From: a bacterium
GTDB lineage: Bacteria > Krumholzibacteriota > Krumholzibacteria > LZORAL124-64-63
Direction: 5' to 3'
Assembly (NCBI GenBank): GCA_016873405.1
Contig: VGXH01000100.1
Coordinates: 1-6,696 of the forward strand
Length of the DNA stretch: 6,696 nt
Part shown: positions 1 to 5,155 of the stretch, piece after piece
Position numbering within the stretch: the first letter of the stretch is position 1
Layout: every line of letters begins with the position of its first letter
Program-made: the position numbers and the translations under genes
The notes under the pieces: generated by a model
The model's input: the letters and a program-made list of their open reading frames with translations, nothing else
What the model was told of the DNA's origin: nothing
Database searches by the model: none

Positions 1-1721
1 TTTTTGTTGGTCATGCCGCTGGTGGCCGTCGTCCAGGTGGCGCCGCCGTCCAGCGACCGCCGCAGGCCGTTGTACTGGTAGCCGCCGATCAGCTTGAGCG
101 GATCGTCGAAGTGCCACGAGGTCTCGTAGCCGTCGCCGCCGATGCGGTGGTCCCACTCGGAGAGCTCGTCCGGATCGACGCCGGACTGCCAGGTGCCGTT
201 GTCCTGCGTGCCGCCCACGTAGGCGCTGCGGCCCGGCGCCTTGTCCATGCCGTAGAACTGCGTGGTGACCATGCCGGTGACGGGCATCGTGTAGCCGGTG
301 GCGCCGCCGGCCGTGCGGGCCACGCCGCCGTCGTTGACGTTCAGCAGGTACCAGCCCCCACCCTGCTGCGGCACGATGCGCAGCATGTGGTGGTCCGGGT
401 GCGGCCACGAGTAGGTGGCCAGCCTCGTGGTCACCCGCGACGTCGAGCCCACCGACGCCAGCGTGATCTGCCACAGCTCCGGCCCGCCCACGTAGACGAT
501 GCGCGCGTCCGTCGGGTGGCAGACGATCGTGTTGTCGTACCAGCCCTGGGAGCCCAGCCAGTTGGGCTCGGTGCCGCTCTCGAAGGTCTCGTTCCAGGTC
601 GTGCCGCCGTTCCACGACACCCACAGCTCGCTGTGGCCGGAGCCCTGCGACGAGGCATAGAGGTAGTTCGTGTTGATCGTCGAGACGGCCAGTTCGAAGC
701 GCCCGGTCAGGTTGGTGATGCCGCTGTTGATCGTGGTCCAGGTCAAGCCCGCGTCGATCGACTTGCGGATGCCGCCGCCGTAGACGCAGGCGTACTGGAT
801 GTTGAAGTTGTTCGGGTCGACCACCAATTGCAGGATGCGCGGGTCGCCGAAGACGCCGGTGCCGGTCTCGGTGTGCACGACGGTCCAGGTGGCGCCGCCG
901 TCGGTCGAGCGGAAGATGTTCGAGGTGGGCTCGTACAGGCTCTTGTAGCGCCCGACCGTGGTCGAGGCCAGCACCAGGTTGGCGTCGGTCGGCGAGACCA
1001 GGATGCGCGAGATGTTGTTGAAGCGGTAGTCGTTCACGGTGACGGCCAGCGGCGTCCAGGTCTCGCCGCGGTCTGTCGACTTGAGGATGCCGTTGCCGTT
1101 GATGACGTCCACGCTGTAGAAGCTCTCGCCCGTGCCGGCGTACATGATGTTCGGGTTCGAGGGCGCCTGGACCAGCGCCGAGACCGCCAGGTTGGGGATC
1201 TCGTCGCTGAGCTGCCGCCAGGAGACGCCCGCGTCGGTGGTCTTCCAGACGCCGCCGCCCACGCTGGCCACGTACCAGGTGTTGTTCGACGCGTCGCCCG
1301 GATCGACCAGGATCTCCCGCGCGCGGCCGGCCACGTTGCCGGGGCCGCGGCTGGTCCAGACGATCGCCTTGTCGGCGCGCGCGAACGGCAGCGCCTTCGT
1401 CAGCTCGCGCGTCTGGTAGCCCTGCTCGTACTCGGGCGCGGTGCGGTCGGCCGGCACCTTGATCTCCTGCAGGGCGCGCGCGAACTCGTCGGGGAAGCCG
1501 GCCTGCGGGCGCTGTTCGCGCCAGGCGCTGAGGCGGTCGAGCCGCATCTGCGCCTTGAAGGCCTTGTCCGAGCCCGGCGTGGCGTGGCGCAGCTGCTTCT
1601 CCAGCCTGGCCTGCTGCCCCTGCTCCCAGCCGGCGTCGGCCTCGACCAGATCCTGCACGAAGAGGCCGCCGAGCGCGACCAAGGCGATGACCGCGAGCGC
1701 GGCCGCCGAACGCAGCAACAT
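1..1721 (-). CDS. Exported Asp-box (BNR / sortilin-Vps10-like) beta-propeller protein, 3' end outside window
   Basis: This is the N-terminal 573 codons of a large secreted or surface protein; no stop is reached before the window edge. The start at 1721 is preceded by GAGGAG (1729-1734) with a 7-nt spacer. Residues 2-21 (LLRSAAALAVIALVALGGLF) form a hydrophobic signal peptide or signal anchor with one basic residue before it. A charged linker follows to about residue 120. From there, Asp-box motifs of the S/T-x-D-x-G-x-T-W type recur: KTTDAGVSW (about 159), KSTDRGETW (212), RSTDGGATW (270), KSIDAGLTW (318), the degenerate VSWNGGTTW (366) and RSLDGGATW (554). VGGTQDNGTW near residue 510 is a motif common in this family. 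Asp boxes mark turns of beta-propeller blades. Such proteins are often annotated as glycosyl hydrolase or Vps10-domain proteins, but no catalytic residues can be assigned, so enzymatic activity is not supported. A C-terminal sorting or anchor domain may lie beyond the edge. Confidence 0.9.
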   Translation of the reverse strand, partial: MLLRSAAALAVIALVALGGLFVQDLVEADAGWEQGQQARLEKQLRHATPGSDKAFKAQMRLDRLSAWREQRPQAGFPDEFARALQEIKVPADRTAPEYEQGYQTRELTKALPFARADKAIVWTSRGPGNVAGRAREILVDPGDASNNTWYVASVGGGVWKTTDAGVSWRQLSDEIPNLAVSALVQAPSNPNIMYAGTGESFYSVDVINGNGILKSTDRGETWTPLAVTVNDYRFNNISRILVSPTDANLVLASTTVGRYKSLYEPTSNIFRSTDGGATWTVVHTETGTGVFGDPRILQLVVDPNNFNIQYACVYGGGIRKSIDAGLTWTTINSGITNLTGRFELAVSTINTNYLYASSQGSGHSELWVSWNGGTTWNETFESGTEPNWLGSQGWYDNTIVCHPTDARIVYVGGPELWQITLASVGSTSRVTTRLATYSWPHPDHHMLRIVPQQGGGWYLLNVNDGGVARTAGGATGYTMPVTGMVTTQFYGMDKAPGRSAYVGGTQDNGTWQSGVDPDELSEWDHRIGGDGYETSWHFDDPLKLIGGYQYNGLRRSLDGGATWTTATSGMTNK

Positions 1722-1827
1722 GGATGGGCTCCTCGGGCAGTTTCGATGGAGGGGCGAACCCCCGGGTTGCCGACGGCAGCGCGGCGGCGGCACGGGTCCG
1801 CGGCCGGGCCAGGCACTGGTGCACCAT

Positions 1828-1857
1828 ATTATATCATGAAAATACGTTTTCGGGCAA
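1828..1857 (-). promoter_or_regulatory. Sigma70-like promoter of the Asp-box propeller gene, with a dyad in its spacer
   Basis: Read on the minus strand, a perfect -10 element TATAAT (1828-1833) lies 18 nt from a -35-like TTGCCC (1852-1857, 4 of 6 to consensus). This AT-rich island stands out from the GC-rich surroundings between the hipT stop (1911) and the propeller start (1721). Transcription would start near 1820, giving a leader of about 100 nt. The spacer carries a 14-bp dyad with 5-bp arms, GAAAA-TACG-TTTTC (1838-1851), which could be an operator. The leader (1722-1820) is GC-rich, with a small GGGG-CGAA-CCCC hairpin potential and no recognisable riboswitch. Confidence 0.6.
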
Positions 1858-1883
1858 ATCGCCAGGTCATGGACTCCGGCCGT

Positions 1884-1905
1884 GCGTATCCGGCGCCGAA
1901 TCCGC
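1884..1905. repeat. Imperfect 22-bp inverted repeat just after hipT
   Basis: The two 11-nt arms, GCGTATCCGGC (1884-1894) and GCCGAATCCGC (1895-1905), match in 9 of 11 positions. As minus-strand RNA, one mismatch would be a G-U wobble. The dyad begins 5 nt past the hipT stop codon, where an operon-ending structure might sit. No U-run follows it, so a classical intrinsic terminator is not supported. It may be a weak 3' stabilising hairpin or chance. Confidence 0.3.
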
Positions 1906-1910
1906 GCCCA

Positions 1911-2849
1911 TCACCGCCAGAGCCGCCGGGCTCGTACGGGCACGACCCGCAGGTACGCCTCGCGCAGCGGCGGCGGCAGGAAGCTGCCTTCGATCACCTC
2001 GCGCCAGCCCGCGCTCGCCGTCCGCAGCCGCTCCAACTCGTCCTCCACCACGGCGACCGGCAGTCGCAGCCGCGCGACGCCCAGGTGCTCGGTGAAGTCG
2101 CGCCGCCGCAGGTTGCGCTGGCGCCCGTTCAGGGGCAGCGCCGACTCCTCGCGCGGGGTTCGCAAGACGATCGTCGTGTTCAGCAGGTCGTAGGCCGGCG
2201 CCAACTGCACGCGCGGCGGCCGCGTGATCAGCGACCAGTTCTTCAGGTGCATATCCTCGCCGCCGGTCAGGAAGCAGAACAGGACGCGGCGCAGGAACTG
2301 GCGATGCTCCACCAGCGGGAAGGTCGCATGCCGGTCGATGACCGCGGCGACCTGCTCGAGGCTCGAGTCGTACTTCGTGTCGCGGCTGCGGCCCGAGAGC
2401 TGCGCGAAGTCCTCCACCGCCAGCCGCCGCCCGCGCGCCTCGCGGTCGAAGCGGCGGCTGAAGTAGGTCCAGGCGCCGTCGCTCCCGGCAACGAGGCCAT
2501 GCGCGGGCACCTCGATGCCCGCGATCGCAGCCAGCCCCATCGTCAGGTGCTCATTCTCGGGCAGGTGCGGGTACTGCGGGCTCGGGGGCTTCAGGATGTA
2601 GCGCCCCCCCGCATCGACGAGGACGAAGCGGCCGGCGCGCGCATCCAGCCTCGCGCTCAGCTTCGGCTGCACGCCCTGGACCGACATCTGGTCGGCGCGC
2701 GCGGCGGCCTCGACCAGCAGTTCGGCGGCCCCGAACGGCAGCGGCGCCAGATCCGCGAGCTGCGGCGACAGCCGGCGCAGCCCCTCGCGCGAGTAGCGCC
2801 CCGCCTGGCCGGCGGGCAGGAGCGCGCCGGTGATCGGGCAGCGGCTCAT
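1911..2849 (-). CDS. hipT: HipT-like HipA-family serine/threonine kinase toxin
   Basis: This 312-residue protein is a HipA-fold kinase without the N-terminal subdomain, which is encoded separately by the preceding gene. Kinases of this family inactivate aminoacyl-tRNA synthetases by phosphorylation: HipA acts on GltX and enteropathogenic E. coli HipT acts on TrpS. The target here is unknown. Visible features are an N-terminal CPITG...YSREGLRRLSPQL segment typical of HipT-type proteins; the Gly-rich loop MSVQGVQPKLSA (55-66) with candidate autophosphorylation Ser56; ATP-binding Lys87 in YILKPPS; LPENEHLTMGLA (96-107); SRRFDRE (131-137); EDFAQLSG (146-153); the catalytic loop GGEDMHLKNWSL (196-207) with Asp199 and Asn204; and the metal-binding Asp221 in APAYDLL. 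The kinase therefore looks active. Its start overlaps the hipS stop as ATGA, implying translational coupling, and only a weak purine-rich stretch precedes it. Substrate and physiological role are inference from family. Confidence 0.93.
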   Translation of the reverse strand: MSRCPITGALLPAGQAGRYSREGLRRLSPQLADLAPLPFGAAELLVEAAARADQMSVQGVQPKLSARLDARAGRFVLVDAGGRYILKPPSPQYPHLPENEHLTMGLAAIAGIEVPAHGLVAGSDGAWTYFSRRFDREARGRRLAVEDFAQLSGRSRDTKYDSSLEQVAAVIDRHATFPLVEHRQFLRRVLFCFLTGGEDMHLKNWSLITRPPRVQLAPAYDLLNTTIVLRTPREESALPLNGRQRNLRRRDFTEHLGVARLRLPVAVVEDELERLRTASAGWREVIEGSFLPPPLREAYLRVVPVRARRLWR

Positions 2850-3169
2850 GCTGCGGTCCCGTCGGCGGGCGCCACGCTGACGGCGCCGACCAGGTCGCGG
2901 CCCACCGCCAGCAGTTGGCCCAGCAGGTCCTGGCGATCGAGCTTCGACGCGCGCAGCAGCGCCTCGAGCTGCGCCCCCTCCGGAAGCAGCCCGTCGAAGA
3001 ACGGCGGGAACCCCTCGAACAGATAAGGCTCGCTGCGACGCGGCAGCGCCAGCGACACCGGCGGGCCGTCGTAATCGGGGTCGTATGCCAGCTCGTACCG
3101 GCGGCGCTCCGCTTCCTCGCGCAGCCGCGCCGCCGGGCGGCCATGCACCAGCACCAGCGCCTCACGCAT
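2846..3169 (-). CDS. hipS: HipS-like protein, stand-alone HipA N-terminal subdomain (antitoxin candidate)
   Basis: This 107-residue protein matches the HipA N1 subdomain along its whole length: YELAYDPDYDGPPVSLALP (25-43), PYLFEGFPPFFDGLLPEG (48-65) and the GQLLAVGRDLVGAVSV end (84-99). In HipA this region is fused to the kinase. Here it is a separate gene that overlaps hipB by 8 nt and hipT by 4 nt. GGAG lies 7 nt before its start, inside the end of hipB. In the characterised HipBST system, HipS rather than HipB neutralises the kinase, reportedly by inserting a conserved Trp into the active site. This protein contains no Trp, and the residue after LLPEG is Ala66. Antitoxin function is therefore inferred from gene order and family, and the mechanism may differ. 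HipS plus HipT total 419 residues, close to a full-length HipA, so a simple split HipA is the alternative reading. Confidence 0.9.
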   Translation of the reverse strand: MREALVLVHGRPAARLREEAERRRYELAYDPDYDGPPVSLALPRRSEPYLFEGFPPFFDGLLPEGAQLEALLRASKLDRQDLLGQLLAVGRDLVGAVSVAPADGTAA

Positions 3170-3434
3170 CGCCCGGCTCCCCGGTCGGCGCAGTCCAGCC
3201 CAGCCGGATGTTCAGCGCCGCGAGCAGCCGCAGCACGGTGGCCACCCTCATCGTCGCCTTGCCCTGCTCCAGGTCGAAGACGACGGTCTTGCCCACGCCG
3301 GCCAACTGCGCCAGCTCCGCTTGCGAGAGCCCGGCCAGCCGGCGGTGGCGGCGGACGGTGTCGCCCAGCGCGGTCATCCAGGCCTGGATGCCGCCCGGCG
3401 CTGACGTGAGGTCGCGATTGCCGGCCGTGGCCAT
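3162..3434 (-). CDS. hipB: HipB-like Xre-family transcriptional repressor
   Basis: This small 90-residue DNA-binding protein is the first gene of the operon. The helix-turn-helix spans about residues 24-72: LGDTVRRHRRLAGLSQAELA, then the turn LAGVGKT and the recognition-helix region VVFDLEQGKATMRV, ending in VLRLLAALNIRLGW. The pattern SQAELAQLAGVGK...DLEQGK is typical of HipB and related antitoxin repressors. The start at 3434 is supported by GAGGAGG (3441-3447) with a 6-nt spacer. A later Met at residue 20 would also keep the whole domain but lacks this ribosome-binding site. The protein likely binds its own promoter region, as HipB proteins do, and bridges to the HipS/HipT complex. Its stop lies inside the start of hipS (8-nt overlap), so the three genes should be made from one mRNA. 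Confidence 0.92.
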   Translation of the reverse strand: MATAGNRDLTSAPGGIQAWMTALGDTVRRHRRLAGLSQAELAQLAGVGKTVVFDLEQGKATMRVATVLRLLAALNIRLGWTAPTGEPGDA

Positions 3435-3496
3435 GGCGGGCCTCCTCGTGGTGCGGAATCCCCCGAGCCGGGAACATATTTTACCGCCAACGCAGT

Positions 3497-3525
3497 ATTA
3501 TTCGACGATCTATGGATGCCGTCAA
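3497..3525 (-). promoter_or_regulatory. Sigma70-like promoter of the hipBST operon with an internal dyad
   Basis: On the minus strand, TTGACG (3520-3525, 5 of 6 to the -35 consensus) and AATAAT (3497-3502, 5 of 6 to the -10 consensus) are separated by the optimal 17 nt. Transcription would start near 3490, leaving a leader of about 55 nt before hipB. The spacer has a dyad: on the plus strand, GACG-ATC (3504-3510), a TATG centre and GAT-GC-CGTC (3515-3523). The arms match apart from a 2-nt bulge. Its position between -35 and -10 is where an autorepressor such as HipB would bind. Operator identity is inference. Confidence 0.65.
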
Positions 3526-3815
3526 GCACAATCGTGGCTGATGGGCACGTATTTGCTGCTACCGCGGTCATTGTGGCCATATTGTATGCAATACACAGGC
3601 CATGGGCGAGGATTCGCGGCACCATCGCCGCTCCAGCAGCAATCATGGCCCGTGAGATCCGCTGCTCTCCCAGCCCCGCCACCCAGTTCCGGAACACCAC
3701 CTCCGCCCCCGCCCGCCAGGGGCCGTGCGAACGGGCGCTCGGCGGCCTCGAGCGCCGCGTCGGGCATCAGGTTGAGCAGGGCGATGCTCACCTGTCTGCG
3801 CGCGGGCACGCTCAC
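3522..3815 (-). pseudogene. Truncated or frameshifted MetA-like (homoserine O-acyltransferase family) remnant
   Basis: A 97-codon frame begins at a GTG (3815) that overlaps the ATPase stop as GTGA, an arrangement typical of coupled genes. Its early residues, RQVSIALLNLMPDAALEA (7-24), followed by AERPFARPLAG, resemble the start of MetA-family acyltransferases, where LNLMP is a hallmark. MetA itself is about 300 residues and starts methionine synthesis by acylating homoserine. After residue 36 or so the similarity ends in a G-rich run (plus-strand 3697-3716). A neighbouring frame then continues with GAEVVFRNWVAGLG, which may be the next MetA-like strand, suggesting a frameshift. Beyond about 3660 the sequence loses the local GC bias and looks non-coding, and the frame ends inside the hipB promoter. 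The cysteine nucleophile and the rest of the fold are absent, so this is read as a broken gene. A real small coupled ORF is the alternative. Confidence 0.55.
3580..3593. repeat. 14-bp dyad upstream of the hipBST promoter
   Basis: TATTG-TATG-CAATA has perfect 5-bp arms around a 4-bp centre. The symmetry extends if a 4-nt GCCA insertion is allowed in the left arm: TGTG-gcca-TATTG facing CAATA-CACA (3572-3597). It lies about 55 bp upstream of the -35 element of hipB. The 4-bp centre is the same (TATG) as in the dyad inside the hipB promoter and nearly the same (TACG) as in the dyad of the propeller-gene promoter. It could be a second HipB operator, which is inference. Confidence 0.35.
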
Positions 3816-4915
3816 GGCAGTCTCAGCCCCAGCCAGCGCGACAGGAACGGGTCGCCGATGCGGAACTCGGTCCCTTCCTTGACGACGAGGCCGCGGCCGA
3901 CCATGGCGCTGAGCGCCTTGGCCAGCGAGGGCAGCAGCGCGATGCCGGTGCTGGCGAGCAGCTCGCGGGTCAGCCGACTGCGCCCCCCGAGCGACGCCAG
4001 CCCGCGCAGCGCCTGCACCTGCTGCGCGCTGAGGCTGCGCAGGATCACCTCGTACTCCTGCGCGTGCATCGCGAACACCATCGCCCAGGCGGCGGGCAGC
4101 TCGCTCGCGGTCAGGGCCTGGCCGTCGGTCGTGACCTGCCACAGCGCGGTGCAGAAGCGCTGCACGTCGCCGGGGTTGTCGTGGCAGAGGTCGCAGATGT
4201 CGTCCAGCAGTCCGGGCGCCACCGTGCGCCGCGCGCCGGCGAACTTGGCGGCCAGGAAGTCGCGGAACTCGGCGCGTTCGATGGCGCCGACCTGCAGCCG
4301 CATCGCCGCCTTGAAGAACGGCGAGTCGTCGCGCGTGAAGATGTCCTCCATGCGGTGCCGCAGGCTGCCGCAGTAGACGAACGACGCGCGCGGCTGCTTC
4401 TGCACCAGGCCGCGCAGCTGGGCCAGCACGGCGGCGTGGTCGGGCACGGCCAGGATGTCCTGGAACTCGTCCAGCACGACCACGGCCCGGGACCACTCGC
4501 CGATCAGCGCGAACACGGACTCCAGCGACTCGGGCCGGCCGCCGGCGCCCGGCGCGAAGCCGACCGTCGGCGCGCCGGTCGATGGGTCCACGCCCAGGGT
4601 TGGGCGCAGCTGGGCCAGTCCCTTGAGCAGGTCCAGCAGCCGCGCCTGCCCCGTCTCGGCCCGGACCACGGCCGCGGCCAGCCGCTGCGTGACGTCGGCC
4701 AGGCTGCGCACCGCCAGCAGGTCCACGTCGACCACCCGCGTGCCGCCCAGGGTCCGGGCCGCCTCGAAGATGAGCGAGGTCTTGCCGATGCGGCGCTCGC
4801 CGACCACGTAGACCCGGCCGGCGGACTCCAGGTAGGCGCGCAGCTGGGCCAGTTCCCGCCGGCGGCCGCAGAACTCATCGCCGTCGACGCGCATCCCGAA
4901 CCTGAAGGGCAGCAT
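3812..4915 (-). CDS. P-loop ATPase of the archaeal-ATPase-like (AAA) family with C-terminal winged helix
   Basis: This 367-residue cytoplasmic ATPase has the architecture of the widespread but poorly characterised archaeal-ATPase-like family, related to Orc1/Cdc6 and STAND P-loop proteins. In order it shows the family entry motif DEFCGRRREL (13-22), Walker A GERRIGKTS (39-47), Walker B VVVLDEFQD (145-153), a sensor-like strand ASFVYCGSLRHRME (177-190), the conserved block DDSPFFKAAMRLQVG (196-210) followed by AEFRDFLAAKF, a helical lid with CHDNPGDVQRFC (244-255), and a winged-helix region (about 295-367) ending in the family-typical RIGDPFLSRWL. The start at 4915 is chosen because AGGAGG (4925-4930) lies 9 nt upstream; the frame stays open far upstream, so length alone does not define the start. 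It is transcribed divergently from aceE and once probably led into the MetA-like frame. The partner or client is unknown, and no nuclease or effector domain is fused to it. Confidence 0.88.
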   Translation of the reverse strand: MLPFRFGMRVDGDEFCGRRRELAQLRAYLESAGRVYVVGERRIGKTSLIFEAARTLGGTRVVDVDLLAVRSLADVTQRLAAAVVRAETGQARLLDLLKGLAQLRPTLGVDPSTGAPTVGFAPGAGGRPESLESVFALIGEWSRAVVVLDEFQDILAVPDHAAVLAQLRGLVQKQPRASFVYCGSLRHRMEDIFTRDDSPFFKAAMRLQVGAIERAEFRDFLAAKFAGARRTVAPGLLDDICDLCHDNPGDVQRFCTALWQVTTDGQALTASELPAAWAMVFAMHAQEYEVILRSLSAQQVQALRGLASLGGRSRLTRELLASTGIALLPSLAKALSAMVGRGLVVKEGTEFRIGDPFLSRWLGLRLP

Positions 4916-4940
4916 CCTGTTATCCCTCCTGCTGAAGCCC

Positions 4941-4975
4941 CGGCGGCCGGCGCCTGTGGCCAGCGGCGGCCGCCG
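4941..4975. repeat. GC-rich hairpin in the ATPase leader
   Basis: Perfect 8-bp arms CGGCGGCC (4941-4948) and GGCCGCCG (4968-4975) flank a 19-nt loop. The hairpin would form in the 5' leader of the ATPase mRNA, ending about 10 nt before its Shine-Dalgarno site. No U-run follows it, so it is not an intrinsic terminator. It might modulate translation or RNA stability. In such GC-rich DNA chance is possible. Confidence 0.4.
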
Positions 4976-4993
4976 ACCCGCCCTTTGAATACC

Positions 4994-5026
4994 ATCGGGT
5001 TTAAAACCAATTGGTTTATAACCGAT
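4994..5026. promoter_or_regulatory. Palindromic half-site array in the ATPase/aceE divergent region (operator candidate)
   Basis: An AT-rich island contains the perfect 14-bp palindrome AAACCAATTGGTTT (5004-5017). It sits within alternating half-sites GGTTT (4998-5002), AACC (5005-5008), GGTT (5013-5016) and AACC (5020-5023), each neighbouring pair itself forming an inverted repeat. Outer arms ATCGG (4994-4998) and CCGAT (5022-5026) extend the symmetry with a 1-nt offset. It overlaps the predicted -10 element of the ATPase promoter and lies about 50-80 bp upstream of the aceE -35 element. A dimeric or cooperative regulator could repress one gene and act on the other. No regulator family is identified. 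Confidence 0.55.
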
Positions 5027-5043
5027 CCGTCCTGATCCGTCCA
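5015..5043 (-). promoter_or_regulatory. Predicted promoter of the ATPase gene
   Basis: On the minus strand, TATAAA (5015-5020, 5 of 6 to the -10 consensus) lies 17 nt from TGGACG (5038-5043, 4 of 6 to the -35 consensus). The -10 element falls inside the palindromic array and the -35 element inside the tandem repeat. The start of transcription would be near 5008, leaving a leader of about 90 nt that includes the GC hairpin. It is a sequence match only. Confidence 0.4.
5024..5043. repeat. 10-bp tandem repeat, two copies
   Basis: GATCCGTCCT (5024-5033) is followed directly by GATCCGTCCA (5034-5043), with 9 of 10 bases identical. A weaker partial echo (GAGCCG) follows at 5044. The unit is about one helical turn, so the two copies would present on the same DNA face, as direct-repeat protein sites do. 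It abuts the palindromic array. Confidence 0.5.
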
Positions 5044-5076
5044 GAGCCGATTTCCGCCCGCTGCCGTCCCCTCTGG

Positions 5077-5104
5077 TTGACGCCCCCCCGATTCCCCCTA
5101 TCCT
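5077..5104 (+). promoter_or_regulatory. Predicted aceE promoter
   Basis: TTGACG (5077-5082, 5 of 6 to the -35 consensus) and TATCCT (5099-5104, 4 of 6 to the -10 consensus) are spaced by 16 nt. Transcription would begin near 5111, leaving a leader of about 45 nt before the aceE start. The palindromic array and tandem repeat lie immediately upstream, in a position suited to an activator or a shared divergent regulator. Confidence 0.45.
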
Positions 5105-5155
5105 TTGCGGTTGAATGTGACGTTCAGTTTCCCGTTGCCAAGGAGCGTGGGGCCC

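Larger units (their letters stand above)
3435..3811. other. Spacer between hipB and the ATPase stop, with lower-GC core
   Basis: About 380 bp without an intact gene. It holds the hipB ribosome-binding site (3441-3447), the hipBST promoter (3497-3525), a dyad at 3580-3593 and, in its right third, the MetA-like remnant. The core from about 3465 to 3650 is visibly richer in A and T than the flanking genes. Open frames crossing it on the plus strand lack the local codon bias and a ribosome-binding site, so none is called. No insertion-sequence ends or target duplication were found by eye. Confidence 0.6.

Noticed and set aside
1..62. Recurring CCAGGT-N-GCCGCCGTC-like DNA words across 1-1250 as a tandem repeat array
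   Set aside because: They are the codons of the protein Asp boxes read in antisense and are explained by protein-level repetition.
1884..1905. Intrinsic terminator for the hipBST operon
   Set aside because: The inverted repeat is imperfect, leaves no proper loop and is not followed by a U-run. It is kept only as a repeat.
1722..1910. Remaining part of the MetA-like gene on the far side of hipBST
   Set aside because: No frame in this interval shows MetA-like motifs. If the gene was interrupted, its 3' part has been lost or lies elsewhere.
111..3026. A 971-codon plus-strand open frame across the propeller and hipT/hipS genes
   Set aside because: It lies opposite two well-supported genes, is dominated by Arg, Ala, Pro and Gly, has no recognisable motif and has no ribosome-binding site. 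Long antisense frames are expected when third positions are nearly all G or C.
1911..3169. hipS and hipT as a single hipA gene split by a sequencing error
   Set aside because: hipT begins with its own conserved N-terminal CPITG/YSREGL segment, the junction is a clean ATGA overlap, and the separate-gene order matches known HipBST. An error cannot be fully excluded from one sequence.
3516..3660. Hydrophobic plus-strand peptide (starting MPSSTIVADGHVF) in the hipB upstream spacer
   Set aside because: Third codon positions lack the strong GC bias of real genes here, there is no ribosome-binding site, and the region contains the minus-strand hipB promoter.
4064..5035. 323-codon plus-strand frame opposite the ATPase
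   Set aside because: It is antisense to a clear P-loop ATPase and is His/Gln/Gly/Ala-rich without any family motif.
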